This document shows, piece after piece, positions 1 to 9,227 of a DNA stretch of 64,000 nucleotides. The position numbers were made by a program, and so were the translations under genes. The number at the start of each line of letters is the position of its first letter. Position 1 is the stretch's first letter. Below the pieces are notes generated by a model, which was not told the DNA's origin, ran no database searches, and saw nothing but the letters and a program-made list of their open reading frames with translations. Origin of the DNA: COE1 sp949066965 (GTDB lineage: Bacteria; Bacillota; Clostridia; Lachnospirales; Lachnospiraceae); assembly GCA_949066965.1 (NCBI GenBank), contig CARTDA010000004.1, positions 1-64,000 of the forward strand. The letters are read 5' to 3'.

Positions 1-57
1 TAAATTAGTAATACTTTAAAGTGACACCAACACAGTTGTTGACTATCACCATTTTCA

Positions 58-612
58 ATGATAACAAATGGCGATGTCGCTTATGAACTGTGCCGTCCGG
101 TGTCGGTCTATTCCATGTGGTTCGCAAGGACGACCGGGGCGAGGATGGCAGAGGCAGTGATGCGGTGTGTTCCTGTGTTATGCGGTGCGTTTCTGATGCC
201 AGGAGAGTACAGAATGACGCTGCCGGTGAGCGGTGTTTCCTTTTTGCTGTTTCTGCTTACCTTATTTTTGGCGCTTGGGATAACCGTGACATTCTGTATG
301 CTTGTCTATATGTTATGTTTTTTTACGATTTCGGCGCAGGGATGGCGCATGGTACTGACAGGAGCAGTGGAGTTTTTGTCAGGCAATATCATACCACTGC
401 CCTTTTTCCCAGGAAAGTATCTGTCGTTACTGGAGCTGACGCCGTTTGCCTATATGCAGAATGTGCCATTTCGAATTTATAGCGGAGACCTTGCGGGGCG
501 AGAAGTGTGCCAGTGTATCGGAAGACAAATTTTCTGGCTGGCGGCACTTATGCTTTTGGGGGTTATCATATGGAAACAGGCAGAAAAAAGAATTGTGATA
601 CAAGGGGGATGA
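58..612 (+). CDS. N-terminally truncated ABC-2 type permease
   Basis: This is a membrane subunit of an ABC-2 type exporter, but only its C-terminal two thirds. The reading begins in the conserved stretch ITNGDVAYELCRPVS, which aligns with residues about 90-105 of the full-length paralogue at 13687-14484 (IRSGKLTTILLRPIS). About 90 residues, including the first membrane segments, are therefore missing. An in-frame TGA lies at 40-42 and no Shine-Dalgarno precedes the ATG at 58, so the gene is probably dead or was cut by whatever lies left of the window. The remaining protein has four hydrophobic segments. It ends 4 bases before the second permease gene, an operon arrangement. The truncation is seen; loss of function is inferred. 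Confidence 0.7.
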   Translation: MITNGDVAYELCRPVSVYSMWFARTTGARMAEAVMRCVPVLCGAFLMPGEYRMTLPVSGVSFLLFLLTLFLALGITVTFCMLVYMLCFFTISAQGWRMVLTGAVEFLSGNIIPLPFFPGKYLSLLELTPFAYMQNVPFRIYSGDLAGREVCQCIGRQIFWLAALMLLGVIIWKQAEKRIVIQGG

Positions 613-616
613 CACG

Positions 617-1411
617 ATGAAAGTGAAAGAAAATATGGCATTGTATATCAGGTATGCCTCTGTTTGCACACAGAGTATTATGGAGTATAAACTGTCTTTT
701 CTGCTGATGGTTTTTGCGCGGTTTATGATGGCATTCGGCGAGCTGGCCGCGATAAAATTTTTATTTGCAGGCATTACACAGATAAACGGGTATACTTATG
801 GAGATATCCTGCTGTGTTTTTCCATTGTACAAATGTCCTTTACTTTTGCGGAGTTGTTCGGCAATGGGTTCAAGGGATTTTCCGGAATGGTGCGAGGGGG
901 AGAATTTGACCGCATGATGCTGCGTCCGCGCAGTCTGATTCTACAGGTTATAGGAAGCAGATTTGAACTGGGAAGAACGGGTCCTTTACTGACGGCGGTG
1001 ATTACACTGGTTGTGGGAATCCGGCATAGCCAGGTTGCATGGAACCTCCTGACAGTATGGACGGCTGCCGCCATGGTAGCAGGAGGGATGTTTCTGTTTA
1101 TCGGACTGTTTATGCTTGAGGCAAGTTTTTGTTTCTTTTCAATTGAAGATACTTCGCTGATGAATGTGCTCACCTATGGGGCAAAGGCACATGGCAAGTA
1201 TCCCATAGATGTTTACGGAAAAGGGATTTTGCGGTTTTGCACGTATGTGATTCCATATACGCTGATTCAGTATTATCCGTTGCAGATTTTGCTGGGAAAA
1301 TCGAATCACTGGTTTTGGGCGTTCTGCCCGCTTGGGATTGCCGTCTTTTTGCTCATCTGCCATAGTGCATGGCGGTTCGGGGTAAAACGGTATCAGTCGT
1401 GTGGGTCATGA
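617..1411 (+). CDS. ABC-2 type exporter permease subunit
   Basis: This 264-residue integral membrane protein has about six hydrophobic segments and the cytoplasmic motif GGEFDRMMLRPRS, typical of the paired uncharacterised ABC-2 permeases (COG4587/COG3694 type). It resembles the second permease of the exporter at 14484-15257 (EGELDYIFVRPVNS). A run of G at 604-608 gives a Shine-Dalgarno about 8 bases before the ATG. It is the second gene of a transcript shared with the clipped permease; the ATPase gene would lie left of the window. The substrate is unknown. Because its partner is truncated, this exporter may no longer work even though this subunit looks complete. Confidence 0.75.
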   Translation: MKVKENMALYIRYASVCTQSIMEYKLSFLLMVFARFMMAFGELAAIKFLFAGITQINGYTYGDILLCFSIVQMSFTFAELFGNGFKGFSGMVRGGEFDRMMLRPRSLILQVIGSRFELGRTGPLLTAVITLVVGIRHSQVAWNLLTVWTAAAMVAGGMFLFIGLFMLEASFCFFSIEDTSLMNVLTYGAKAHGKYPIDVYGKGILRFCTYVIPYTLIQYYPLQILLGKSNHWFWAFCPLGIAVFLLICHSAWRFGVKRYQSCGS

Positions 1412-1563
1412 CAGGATAGGGACTTGGAAGCCGCGTTTTGGCACTCAATTGATTTCATATCCGAATGTTGGTTGAACCCTTGTGCATTGTAGAAATTTGC
1501 ATTATAATTGTAGCAGTTTAATGGTATTTGTTATGGGCGGATTGAAAATAAGGGGGAGTTGAA

Positions 1564-2277
1564 ATGAAGAGACAGTATTTGCCTGTGGTGTTATGTGTCT
1601 GTATTGCATCACTGTCGGGATGCGGCAGTTCCGTGAAGCTGGACAGTGTGGCGAAAGAGATAGAGGTGCAGGAGCTGGAGACACAGGAAACGCAACGTGA
1701 AAAATCAGCCGGACAGGAAAGAGCGGAGACGGAACCGGAGGAAAAGTATGAGTATTATCTGACAAAGGAGGAGCTGCTGGCTGATATTGACGAGGGCATC
1801 ATATTTCGTGTGGACACGGCGCTTCAAAAGCCGATGTGCCCGATTGTAAGAGGTGGAAACTGGTCTTTTTATGTGCATGAGGACAATGTGGTAAACCTGG
1901 AAATTGTCTATTCTGATTTGATAGCAAAAAGTGGGAAGGCATTTCAGCCATATGGGGAGCAGGTCGTTGTGGATGTTTTGTCTCCGGATGGGGACTGTGT
2001 ATACCATTTTGAAAGGCAGGGCGACGAGATTATGGAGAATGTGTCCATACAGGAACAGATTGCGGTCACGCCGGGCGAGTGGACGTTGCAAATCAGTTTT
2101 GCATACATGTGCGGTGAGGCGCGGTCGCATTTTAAGGTATGCGCTGCCTACGAATCGCCGTCGGAAGAGGATATCATCTGGCTTAGGGAGGAACGTCTGG
2201 AGGAGCACGATACGGAAAGCCCGACAGAGCTGGCGAATGCCGATGCTGATGGAAATCAGTCAGGGACATCAGGGTGA
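1564..2277 (+). CDS. putative lipoprotein
   Basis: This 237-residue secreted lipoprotein has a lipobox, ASLSGC, with the modified cysteine at residue 20 after a short signal peptide (MKRQYLPVVLCVCIAS). A Glu/Gln-rich charged linker covers about residues 30-60. The rest is a globular domain with no motif I recognise, containing a GGNWSFYVHEDN segment and an EWTLQISFAY strand that suggest a beta-rich extracellular domain. The Shine-Dalgarno GGGGGAG sits just before the ATG. It lies alone downstream of the ABC permeases after a 150-bp gap, so it is probably a separate unit anchored to the outer face of the membrane. Function is unknown. Confidence 0.7.
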   Translation: MKRQYLPVVLCVCIASLSGCGSSVKLDSVAKEIEVQELETQETQREKSAGQERAETEPEEKYEYYLTKEELLADIDEGIIFRVDTALQKPMCPIVRGGNWSFYVHEDNVVNLEIVYSDLIAKSGKAFQPYGEQVVVDVLSPDGDCVYHFERQGDEIMENVSIQEQIAVTPGEWTLQISFAYMCGEARSHFKVCAAYESPSEEDIIWLREERLEEHDTESPTELANADADGNQSGTSG

Positions 2278-2471
2278 GTGTTGATGAAAAGCGGTTAGAT
2301 TCTGCCAATTTCGAACTGATTGATGCCGGAAAGGAATTTCTCAAAAATATTTGCAAGACGGTCAATGATTTTGACAGCAATGACAAGAAAGACGAGGCAT
2401 TTTGGAGGGATTTTTTGTTCCTGGCGTACACGGGTCTGTGGGAGGACGTGAAACATGGGATGGACCTATGA
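2274..2471 (+). CDS. small hypothetical protein
   Basis: A 65-residue reading frame starting at GTG overlaps the lipoprotein stop codon by 4 bases. It is acidic and contains a FWRDFLFLAYTGLWEDV segment. I recognise no family. No clear Shine-Dalgarno precedes it, and the following DNA (2491-2772) is a relic, so it may itself be debris of a larger gene. Low confidence that it is translated. Confidence 0.3.
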   Translation: MSVDEKRLDSANFELIDAGKEFLKNICKTVNDFDSNDKKDEAFWRDFLFLAYTGLWEDVKHGMDL

Positions 2472-2490
2472 GTCTTAGCGATTCAAAAAT

Positions 2491-2772
2491 GTGGAAAGAA
2501 GCGCAGCCGAGATCATTAATGCTGCGACTAATTCCAAAATTAAGATTGATCAGGGAAAGGAGACGGTCGATATGTGTCTGGCAATACAGGAAATGAGGGA
2601 AGAAAGTAGAATTGAAGGCAGGAATGAGGGCAGAATTGAAGGAATCCGTGCGTTTATACAGGACAAGGTAGAGGATGGTGTTACAGAGAACATTATTGTT
2701 GCCAAGCTGCAAAGACATTTTGACCTTGACGAAGAAACGGCCAGGAAGTACTGCATGGAACATGGAGAATAG
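2491..2772 (+). pseudogene. relic of an Rpn-type recombination-promoting nuclease (C-terminal end)
   Basis: The frame encodes only the tail typical of Rpn/PD-(D/E)XK transposase-like nucleases: an EVDMC-like segment (ETVDMCLAIQEM), then the Glu/Gly/Arg repeat region EGRNEGRIEGIRAFI, then a helical end that finishes KYCMEHGE. Full-length members are about 250-320 residues with the nuclease domain at the N-terminus, which is absent here. The frame has no plausible start. This is seen sequence plus family knowledge; loss of function is a safe inference. Confidence 0.6.
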
Positions 2773-2842
2773 TCAGGGTGGCTGACCAGTGTTTTTACTA
2801 TGCATGAATATGACTATACTTTCGAGAAAGGGAATCGTGTAA

Positions 2843-5470
2843 TTGATGAAAGGTTTTGCATGGGTTAAGGATAACAAATATATAGTATATACGGTATGCT
2901 TTTGGGCGTTTGTCGGGCCGCTTATTTTTTATATATCCTCGCTCGGGTTATTTGCAGCAGGGGCTTCGGATGCCATTTCACAGCATTATCCTTCCATGGT
3001 TCATGTCAGGCGGATTTGGATGGATTTTTTTACTGCCCTGCTAAACGGCGAAACACCCGTTTTTCCTATGTTTGATTTCAGGATTGGCATGGGGGATGAT
3101 ACCATTACGGCTTTACATTACTATGGGCTGAGTGACCCGTTTTATAGCCTGACATTGTTCGTGACGGAAGACATGCTGCCATATTTTTATACGTTTCTGT
3201 TTTATCTGAGGATATATTTTGGCGGGCTGGCGTTTATTGGATTCGTTTCAGAACTGGATTGTGCAGGCACTGCTTCTGCATATGTTATGGGCGCGCTTGT
3301 GTATTGTTTTACGGGGTTTACAGTACAGGGCAATATACATGTCATTTTTGTGCATGCGATGATATATATACCATTAATGCTGGCAGGCGCAGAGCGTTCC
3401 ATACATGGAAAAAAGAGAGGCGTGCTGTGTATTGCCGTATTTTTGTTTGCGTTGTCGGGTTTTTATTTTCTGTATGTTGGATCTGTATCACTGGCGGTAT
3501 ATGTTATTTATCGGTTTGTCAGGGAAAAGAAAGCATTTTTGATGGCAGTCTCAGGGGTATGCCGGCTGGCTGCGGAGTATCTTTTCGGGCTTGGACTGGC
3601 AGCAGTGATTTTTGTGCCAGCGGTAATTGGTTTTTTGTCGAGCGGCAGGGCTGTCATGAAAACGGACTATCCTCTTGTCCAGTCATGGCATTTTGTCAGG
3701 CAGATGATATGCAACATGTTCCTGCCTTCTTATGAAAATATTGGTCAGGAACTGGCAGTCTGTACAATCGGCATGATTGTGTTAATCTGCGTTTTTCTTT
3801 CAGGGAAGCGAAAGCAGGAAAAAATAAATCTTGTGGTAATGTTCCTGATGACAGTCATTCCGTTTTTCAGCTGTCTGATGTCCGGCTTTGGTGAATGCTA
3901 TGCGCGATGGGAACTGGTTATTGATTTGTATATTGCGTTTTTGGTATTCTCTTTCTGGGATGAACTGATGGATATGACAAACATTCAGAAAATGGGTGTG
4001 GCATTCGTATACGTAATTCTGGTAGTTTTTGGAAAAAAGAATGATATTCTTGCACAGGAACGTTATGGGAAAACTATTTTATGTTATGGGATGATTTTGT
4101 TTGCTGTTTTCATTTTACTGCCATTGCTGGAAAAGGGACTTAATAAAAGGACTGGAAAATGGGCTCTGTTTGTTGTCGCATATGTTACAGTCTGCATTAA
4201 TTGGCGAGCTGCTTCGCGCGATAATGAAATTGCAGACGCAGAACATAGAAAGGTAGTGGCAGAACTGACAGGAGAACAGGAAACATTCTATCGGATTGAT
4301 AATGAGAGGGGGTATATGGAGCCGCGGCTGGGAATGAATGTCTCAATGCTGCAAGGGTATTGTGGTACAATGTCCTATCTGAGCATTATAAATGATTATT
4401 TTATAAATGCGTTTGAGGACTGGGACATTTCTGCTGCGGATTTTAATGTATGGGGGCTTGACCAAAGGACAATATTGGAAACGATGTGCGCGGTGAAATA
4501 TTTTGTTGCCCAATCCGATCATTCCAGTACAGTCCCATATGGATTTGACTTCATAAAATCCACTGAGGACGGTGAGTGGAGTCTGTATGAAAATAGATAT
4601 TGCCTTCCTGTGGCGTACACATATGATCAAATATGCAATATCGAGGAATACCAGGCTATGACGGGAGTGGAAAAGCAGCAAGTGATGCTGCAGGCAGCTG
4701 CCCTTGATACCTTGGGAGGGGTATTTGATATTGAACAGATGCAGCTAAAAAAGGAGATTCATAAAAGCGAATATTCCATATCAGGATTGCAGGGAGCTGT
4801 GTTGGAGGATGGGACAATTAAGGCAGAAGCAGGAAGTACAATCACTCTGTCCGCTGTCATCTATCCGAACTGTGAATATTATTTGTATTATACGGGCGAA
4901 AGGCCTTGCAGCGGAGAGATACAGCTGGAGGATGGAACCACAAAATACTGGCAGTCCGTTTCTCCGCAGACTGTGAATATTGGGACTGCGAAGGAATGCA
5001 GTAAGGCAAGGATTAAGATGTCTTTTACGCGCGCCATGGAAATTGATATGGACGAATTGGGAATCGTGTATCAGGATTTTTCTGATTATGTGGGATATAT
5101 CCAAAAATTAAAAGAGGATACTGATGGGAAATTTCAGGTTCAGGCAAATAAGATCACCGGAACGCTGGAACTTGATAAGGATAAAATATTATGTTTTGCG
5201 GTGCCTTATGCGCCAGGCTGGCATGCCAGCCTGGATGGTGAGGAAGTAGAGACATATGTCGTAAATGATATGTTTATCGGCGTGGCAGTGCCAAAGGGGG
5301 TGCATGAGGTATCGCTCGATTATATTACTCCGGGAAGCAGGGCAGGGGTGGTGATTTCCCTGGGAGCGTTGTTGGCGGGGGTGTTGTATTGGGGTTCAGG
5401 AGGAGCTTTTAGTACAGTCTTTCACGGATTTTGCACATTTCTTTCCAGATATTGTCGCCGTAGTTGCTGA
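2843..5470 (+). CDS. YfhO-family polytopic membrane protein
   Basis: This 875-residue protein has a large N-terminal membrane domain (about twelve hydrophobic segments, residues 15-450) and a soluble extracellular C-terminal half with one last membrane helix near residue 845. The luminal stretch GASDAISQHYPSMVHVRRIW, the following MFDFRIGMGDD, and the late segment FAVPYAPGWHASLDGE are characteristic of YfhO proteins. In Bacillus and Listeria, YfhO relatives act in glycosylation of lipoteichoic acid and use lipid-linked sugars, with a GT-C-like fold. The gene stands alone. The likely role is transfer of sugar to a surface polymer or lipid; the acceptor is unknown. Confidence 0.8.
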   Translation: MMKGFAWVKDNKYIVYTVCFWAFVGPLIFYISSLGLFAAGASDAISQHYPSMVHVRRIWMDFFTALLNGETPVFPMFDFRIGMGDDTITALHYYGLSDPFYSLTLFVTEDMLPYFYTFLFYLRIYFGGLAFIGFVSELDCAGTASAYVMGALVYCFTGFTVQGNIHVIFVHAMIYIPLMLAGAERSIHGKKRGVLCIAVFLFALSGFYFLYVGSVSLAVYVIYRFVREKKAFLMAVSGVCRLAAEYLFGLGLAAVIFVPAVIGFLSSGRAVMKTDYPLVQSWHFVRQMICNMFLPSYENIGQELAVCTIGMIVLICVFLSGKRKQEKINLVVMFLMTVIPFFSCLMSGFGECYARWELVIDLYIAFLVFSFWDELMDMTNIQKMGVAFVYVILVVFGKKNDILAQERYGKTILCYGMILFAVFILLPLLEKGLNKRTGKWALFVVAYVTVCINWRAASRDNEIADAEHRKVVAELTGEQETFYRIDNERGYMEPRLGMNVSMLQGYCGTMSYLSIINDYFINAFEDWDISAADFNVWGLDQRTILETMCAVKYFVAQSDHSSTVPYGFDFIKSTEDGEWSLYENRYCLPVAYTYDQICNIEEYQAMTGVEKQQVMLQAAALDTLGGVFDIEQMQLKKEIHKSEYSISGLQGAVLEDGTIKAEAGSTITLSAVIYPNCEYYLYYTGERPCSGEIQLEDGTTKYWQSVSPQTVNIGTAKECSKARIKMSFTRAMEIDMDELGIVYQDFSDYVGYIQKLKEDTDGKFQVQANKITGTLELDKDKILCFAVPYAPGWHASLDGEEVETYVVNDMFIGVAVPKGVHEVSLDYITPGSRAGVVISLGALLAGVLYWGSGGAFSTVFHGFCTFLSRYCRRSC

Positions 5471-5505
5471 CCAGCACAGAAATCATCTGATTGTTTGGTA
5501 TTATT

Positions 5506-5915
5506 TTATTTTCCTTCTTTTTTCTTTTGCTTTTGCCAGAATGTCCATTTTACAGCGGGCTGATAGCCGATTTTCCGGTAAAATGGGTTGTTGCCGCCAG
5601 TCATATGTGTTGCGCCCAGCGCCTTTGTCCTGCGGTACATCTCGGACAGCGCCGCTGCGGCAAGCCCCTTTTGCCGGTATTCGGGAATGGTGCAGAGCGG
5701 TTCCATGTAGGCAAGACGATTTTCAGGCGTCCACCACATTCCCGCAAAGCAGGCATATTCCCCTGGTTCATCTGCAATTATCACGTCCAGCTCCGGTGTT
5801 GCGTGCGGCGCAATGCAAAGCTGGAAATTATTTTGTTCATGCTGGTGATTCCAAAATAGATTCCAATAAACAGGTTCAAATTGCCAGAGTCTGAATTGCT
5901 GTGTCGGATTATAAC
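5506..5915 (-). pseudogene. GNAT acetyltransferase, 5'-truncated
   Basis: On the minus strand the C-terminal 130 or so residues of a GNAT-family N-acetyltransferase are intact. They include ADEPGEYACFAGMWW, the acetyl-CoA binding signature PEYRQKGLAAAALSEM, and GATHMTGGNNPFYRKIGY. Upstream the frame continues open, but it becomes hydrophobic nonsense overlapping the start region of the divergent gene at 6098. The N-terminal half of the enzyme is therefore missing. The break falls close to a 24-bp sequence (5962-5985) that recurs at 16222-16245, so the truncation may mark the edge of an inserted or rearranged segment. Confidence 0.6.
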
Positions 5916-5961
5916 CATAGTATATGCGGATTATGTTTCCGGCACAAGTGCCGAGAATGAT

Positions 5962-5985
5962 TATAATAAAATCCAATTGACACAG
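5962..5985 (+). repeat. left copy of a 24-bp direct repeat bracketing the A+T-rich segment
   Basis: This sequence (TATAATAAAATCC followed by AATTGACACAG) is repeated exactly, in the same orientation, at 16222-16245. Similarity stops at both sides of the 24 bases. It lies beside the broken end of the acetyltransferase. It could be a duplicated target or a recombination site; no integrase gene lies between the copies. Confidence 0.6.
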
Positions 5986-6019
5986 CAGTGCAGCAGCTTT
6001 TGCCAGAAAATAATTTTTA

Positions 6020-6049
6020 TTGGAATTGTATGTGCGTATGTGATAAAAT
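6020..6049 (+). promoter_or_regulatory. probable sigma-A promoter with extended -10
   Basis: TTGGAA at 6020-6025 and TAAAAT at 6044-6049, preceded by TG one base earlier (extended -10), are separated by 18 bases. They lie about 50 bases upstream of the amide hydrolase start. Confidence 0.5.
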
Positions 6050-6097
6050 AACGGCGTTAAATAATTCAACAGATTAAAATTACGGAGTGGGGTAAAT

Positions 6098-7174
6098 ATG
6101 AAACATAAAAAGAAGAAAATCGTTCTTCGGGTTATAGTAGGTATAGGAATCGCTTTGTCGATTATTATAATCGCAGCGCTTGCATTGTTTAGAAATGAAT
6201 TGCGCTCCCTCATGTCATTGGAAAAGGTTGATGATTACGGAATGTATCAAATGACCTATTATGGCGATTATGGATTTGATGAATTTCTGGAAATTGGTGC
6301 TGAAAATGATGCGGGCATTGAAGCATTTGTAACAAAAAGGCTGTTGAAAGGACTGCCAATAAACTTGGGTGTTACAGGAGACGGCTGCACGGCTTTTGTT
6401 GTAAAAAATGAGAATGGCGATATTTTGTTTGGGAGAAATTTTGATTTTTTATATGCTCCGTCTTTACAGCTTTACACTGCACCTGATAATGGCTATGCTT
6501 CAGTTTCCACCGTCAACCTTTCTTTTGCGGGATATTCCGAGGACAATTTACCCATTGGTTCACTTTTTGATGATTTCCTGACGTTAGCTGCACCATATCT
6601 TCCTTTTGACGGAATGAATGAGAAAGGGCTTGCGATTGCTTTGCTTGCAGTGCCAGAAGCGGAAGTCCCATATAATCCCGACAAAATAACATTAAATACA
6701 ACCACGGCAATCCGGCTTGTACTTGATAAAGCGGCTACAGTGGAAGAAGCCATTGAATTGTTAAGCCAATACAATATATATTTTTCCGGGGGTATCGAGT
6801 GCCATTATTTGATTGCTGATGGAAGTGGACATTCTGTCATTGTGGAATATGTAAATCAAGAGCTTTGTGCCGTTGAAGCGGAGGACGAATATCAAATTGC
6901 TTCTAATTTTATTGCCTATGACGGATTGAATATTGGGGAAGGATTTACTGAGTTTGAACGCTATGATAAAGTGCAAGATGCGATAGAAGCGAATAACGGT
7001 ATACTTGAAGCGGGACAGGCAGTTCAATTATTGGCTGATGTCGGTGTTTTTGATGGAGATATGGACAAACTACAATGGAGCGTTCTATATAATCTCACAA
7101 CTGGCAACGGAGAGATTTTTGCAAATCGGAAAACGAATAATATCATAGGATTTAATCTGGAAATGAATAATTGA
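6098..7174 (+). CDS. membrane-anchored linear amide C-N hydrolase (choloylglycine hydrolase/AAT-like Ntn hydrolase)
   Basis: This 358-residue protein has an N-terminal membrane anchor (residues 8-31) and a hydrolase domain of the penicillin V acylase/bile-salt hydrolase/acyltransferase superfamily. The core motif GDGCTAFVVKNENGDILFGR contains Cys97, which fits the nucleophile position followed by the conserved RNFDF. A later FDGMNEKGLAIALLAV also matches the family. In classical Ntn hydrolases the cysteine becomes the N-terminus by processing; here about 96 residues precede it, so cleavage or a non-processed mode would be needed. Start chosen from GGAGTGGGG upstream. The substrate could be an acyl-amide, bile salt or beta-lactam; I cannot tell. 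It is externally oriented or cell-surface if the anchor is a signal anchor. Confidence 0.75.
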   Translation: MKHKKKKIVLRVIVGIGIALSIIIIAALALFRNELRSLMSLEKVDDYGMYQMTYYGDYGFDEFLEIGAENDAGIEAFVTKRLLKGLPINLGVTGDGCTAFVVKNENGDILFGRNFDFLYAPSLQLYTAPDNGYASVSTVNLSFAGYSEDNLPIGSLFDDFLTLAAPYLPFDGMNEKGLAIALLAVPEAEVPYNPDKITLNTTTAIRLVLDKAATVEEAIELLSQYNIYFSGGIECHYLIADGSGHSVIVEYVNQELCAVEAEDEYQIASNFIAYDGLNIGEGFTEFERYDKVQDAIEANNGILEAGQAVQLLADVGVFDGDMDKLQWSVLYNLTTGNGEIFANRKTNNIIGFNLEMNN

Positions 7175-7238
7175 TATTGATGAAAACCTAAGCTTCATAT
7201 AAATATATATGCTGCATTTTGAAAATTAGGAGGAATTT

Positions 7239-8060
7239 ATGAAAACTCTGTATGTATCAGACTTAGATGGAACATTGTTACGAAGTGATGCCAGGACTTC
7301 TGCGTATACGAATCAAGTAATTAATCAATTAACATCGGATGGAATGCTTTTTTCTTATGCTACAGCTAGGTCATATCTGACAGCTACAAAAGCAACAAAA
7401 GGACTGAATGCCAGAATACCTATCATTACATACAATGGCGCTGTCATTTTGCAAAATGACACGTTTGATATTATTGCACGAAATGCATTCCGCCAAAATG
7501 AAAAAGAAGAAATCCTAAATGAGTTACTGCGTCGAGGTATTTATCCTGTTGTTTACGCTTACATATCAGGCAAGGAAAAATTTTCCTATCTTGTAAATAA
7601 ATGCAATCGTGCTACAACTGAATTCTTATCGACTCGTAAGGGGGACATAAGAGATACGCCTGTTGAATTTGACCGTGCGCTGGGATTCGGAGATGTTTTC
7701 TATTTCACTTGTATTGATGCATACGAAAAACTGGAACCGCTATACATTCAGTTCAAAGAAAAATATCATTGTATTTTCCAAAAAGAAATCTATAGCGGGG
7801 AACAATGGTTAGAAATTGTACCCAAAAGTGTTTCAAAGGCAAATGCAATTTTACAATTAAAAGAGCGGTTGGGAATTGAGTACATTGTTGCGTTTGGCGA
7901 TGGGAAAAATGATATTGAAATGTTTGAAATAGCGGATGAATCATATGCCGTGGAGAATGCGGTAGACGAATTAAAAGCAATAGCCACCGGAATTATAGAA
8001 AGCAATGATTCTGATGGCGTAGCGAAATGGTTATATAATCGGTTCTGCGCGACTGTATAA
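7239..8060 (+). CDS. Cof-type HAD-IIB family phosphatase
   Basis: This 273-residue cytoplasmic hydrolase has all HAD motifs: motif I DLDGTLL (Asp nucleophile at residue 9), motif II in the SYATARS region, the C2B cap between about residues 85 and 185, the motif III lysine in VSKANAI, and motif IV FGDGKNDIEMF. Cof-like enzymes dephosphorylate small sugar phosphates, nucleotides or cofactor intermediates; specificity cannot be read from the sequence. A strong AGGAGG lies 7 bases before the ATG. The base composition is A+T-rich like the neighbours, and the gene follows the amide hydrolase by 64 bases, so they may be co-transcribed. Confidence 0.85.
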   Translation: MKTLYVSDLDGTLLRSDARTSAYTNQVINQLTSDGMLFSYATARSYLTATKATKGLNARIPIITYNGAVILQNDTFDIIARNAFRQNEKEEILNELLRRGIYPVVYAYISGKEKFSYLVNKCNRATTEFLSTRKGDIRDTPVEFDRALGFGDVFYFTCIDAYEKLEPLYIQFKEKYHCIFQKEIYSGEQWLEIVPKSVSKANAILQLKERLGIEYIVAFGDGKNDIEMFEIADESYAVENAVDELKAIATGIIESNDSDGVAKWLYNRFCATV

Positions 8061-8291
8061 TACATCAACAAACCCAATGAAATCAAGGCATTTCATATTT
8101 CAGTAACAGCATGGCTGTCAGGAAAATTCCGGTGAAAAGCATAACGGAAATGCTGCGGATGGAAATGGGAGTGCCTGTTGCATTTTTGGGAATTTTATGA
8201 TGTGTTCAGAAGATTAAAAATAGGAACTACATACAGGTATTGAAAAAGAAAGGACATTTAAAAGGTGAGAATTGAAGGAACGGAATCTTAT

Positions 8292-9227
8292 ATGTTAGCT
8301 ACAGACGAACCGAAAACTATGGGTATTGTATTAGCCTATTATCGAAAACGATATGGGTTAAGTCAGAAAGAAGTTTGTGACGGCATCTGCTCCATTGCAA
8401 CTTTATCTCGTTTAGAGCAAGGGTATAGGGAAGTTGATTCTCTATTAGGACAAGCGCTTTTAGGCAGGATTGGAAAAGAAATAACGTTATTTGAGACAAT
8501 ATTGAACGAAGAAGATTACAATTTATGGAAAATAAGACAAGAGATTGAAATTAGCATAGAAAAGAAACAGTTAGGAAAAGCAGAAGAAAAAATAAGCGAA
8601 TATCGCAAAGTGATGCCTAAAGAGGAAAAAATCCATGAGCAATATTGCATATTTGAAGAAATTCTTATTATGATTGCCCAAGGAAGAGCAACAGGGCAAA
8701 TTTTAGAATTTGCAAAAAAGGGTATTAGCATTACAATAGGCGATTGGAGAAAAAAACGCAGAGTTTGTTTATACAATTTAATAGAAGTAGAACTATTGTT
8801 AATATTATTTCATTATTCTAATTCTCAAAATGAGATGATAGAGCAGGAATTATTAAATGTTTTAGAATTTGTTATGAAATATTACTCTGGGAAAAAAAGA
8901 GAAAAACTAGGGATAAAAATATATTTGGAACTAATTCACAATAAAAAACAAAAAAATGATTATGAAGAACTTCTGTTATATATACAAAAAGCGCTTGCAC
9001 TGATTAATCGGGGAACAGGTTATGAAGAACTTGCAGATCTATATTTTCTTCTGGGGAAAACAAGAGAAAGGATTTCTGTGGAAAAAAATGGGGAGTGGAA
9101 AAAGGAAGAATGTCTTCAAGAATGCAAGATTGCTTTTCATTTATATCAGATAGAACAAAAGAAAGAACAGGCAGATGAAGTCATAATGTTTTGTAAGGAG
9201 AAATTACAATGTCAAATTATAGGATAG
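8292..9227 (+). CDS. XRE-type HTH regulator with TPR-like C-terminal domain (RRNPP-like), first of a pair
   Basis: The protein is about 311 residues from the ATG at 8292; a GTG at 8265 would add nine residues. The helix-turn-helix spans roughly residues 10-60 (YYRKRYGLSQKEVCDGIC followed by SIATLSRLEQG). The rest is all alpha-helical with repeat-like pairs of helices, as in the RRNPP regulators (Rgg, PlcR, NprR) that bind secreted peptide signals through TPR domains. It overlaps the next, paralogous regulator gene by 19 bases, so the two are translationally coupled. Together with the signal-peptide-like gene at 10149-10292, it probably forms a peptide-responsive switch for the biosynthetic operon beginning at 10466. 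The peptide-binding role is inferred from family and context only. Confidence 0.75.
   Translation: MLATDEPKTMGIVLAYYRKRYGLSQKEVCDGICSIATLSRLEQGYREVDSLLGQALLGRIGKEITLFETILNEEDYNLWKIRQEIEISIEKKQLGKAEEKISEYRKVMPKEEKIHEQYCIFEEILIMIAQGRATGQILEFAKKGISITIGDWRKKRRVCLYNLIEVELLLILFHYSNSQNEMIEQELLNVLEFVMKYYSGKKREKLGIKIYLELIHNKKQKNDYEELLLYIQKALALINRGTGYEELADLYFLLGKTRERISVEKNGEWKKEECLQECKIAFHLYQIEQKKEQADEVIMFCKEKLQCQIIG

Noticed and set aside
5962..5985. Promoter made of the TATAAT and TTGACA words in the 24-bp repeat
   Set aside because: The two words are in the wrong order for a promoter on either strand; only the right-hand copy has a TATAAT 17 bases downstream of TTGACA.
5916..6213. N-terminal extension of the acetyltransferase frame
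   Set aside because: The translated sequence is hydrophobic noise overlapping the start of the divergent hydrolase gene and its promoter; only the C-terminal part resembles GNAT enzymes.
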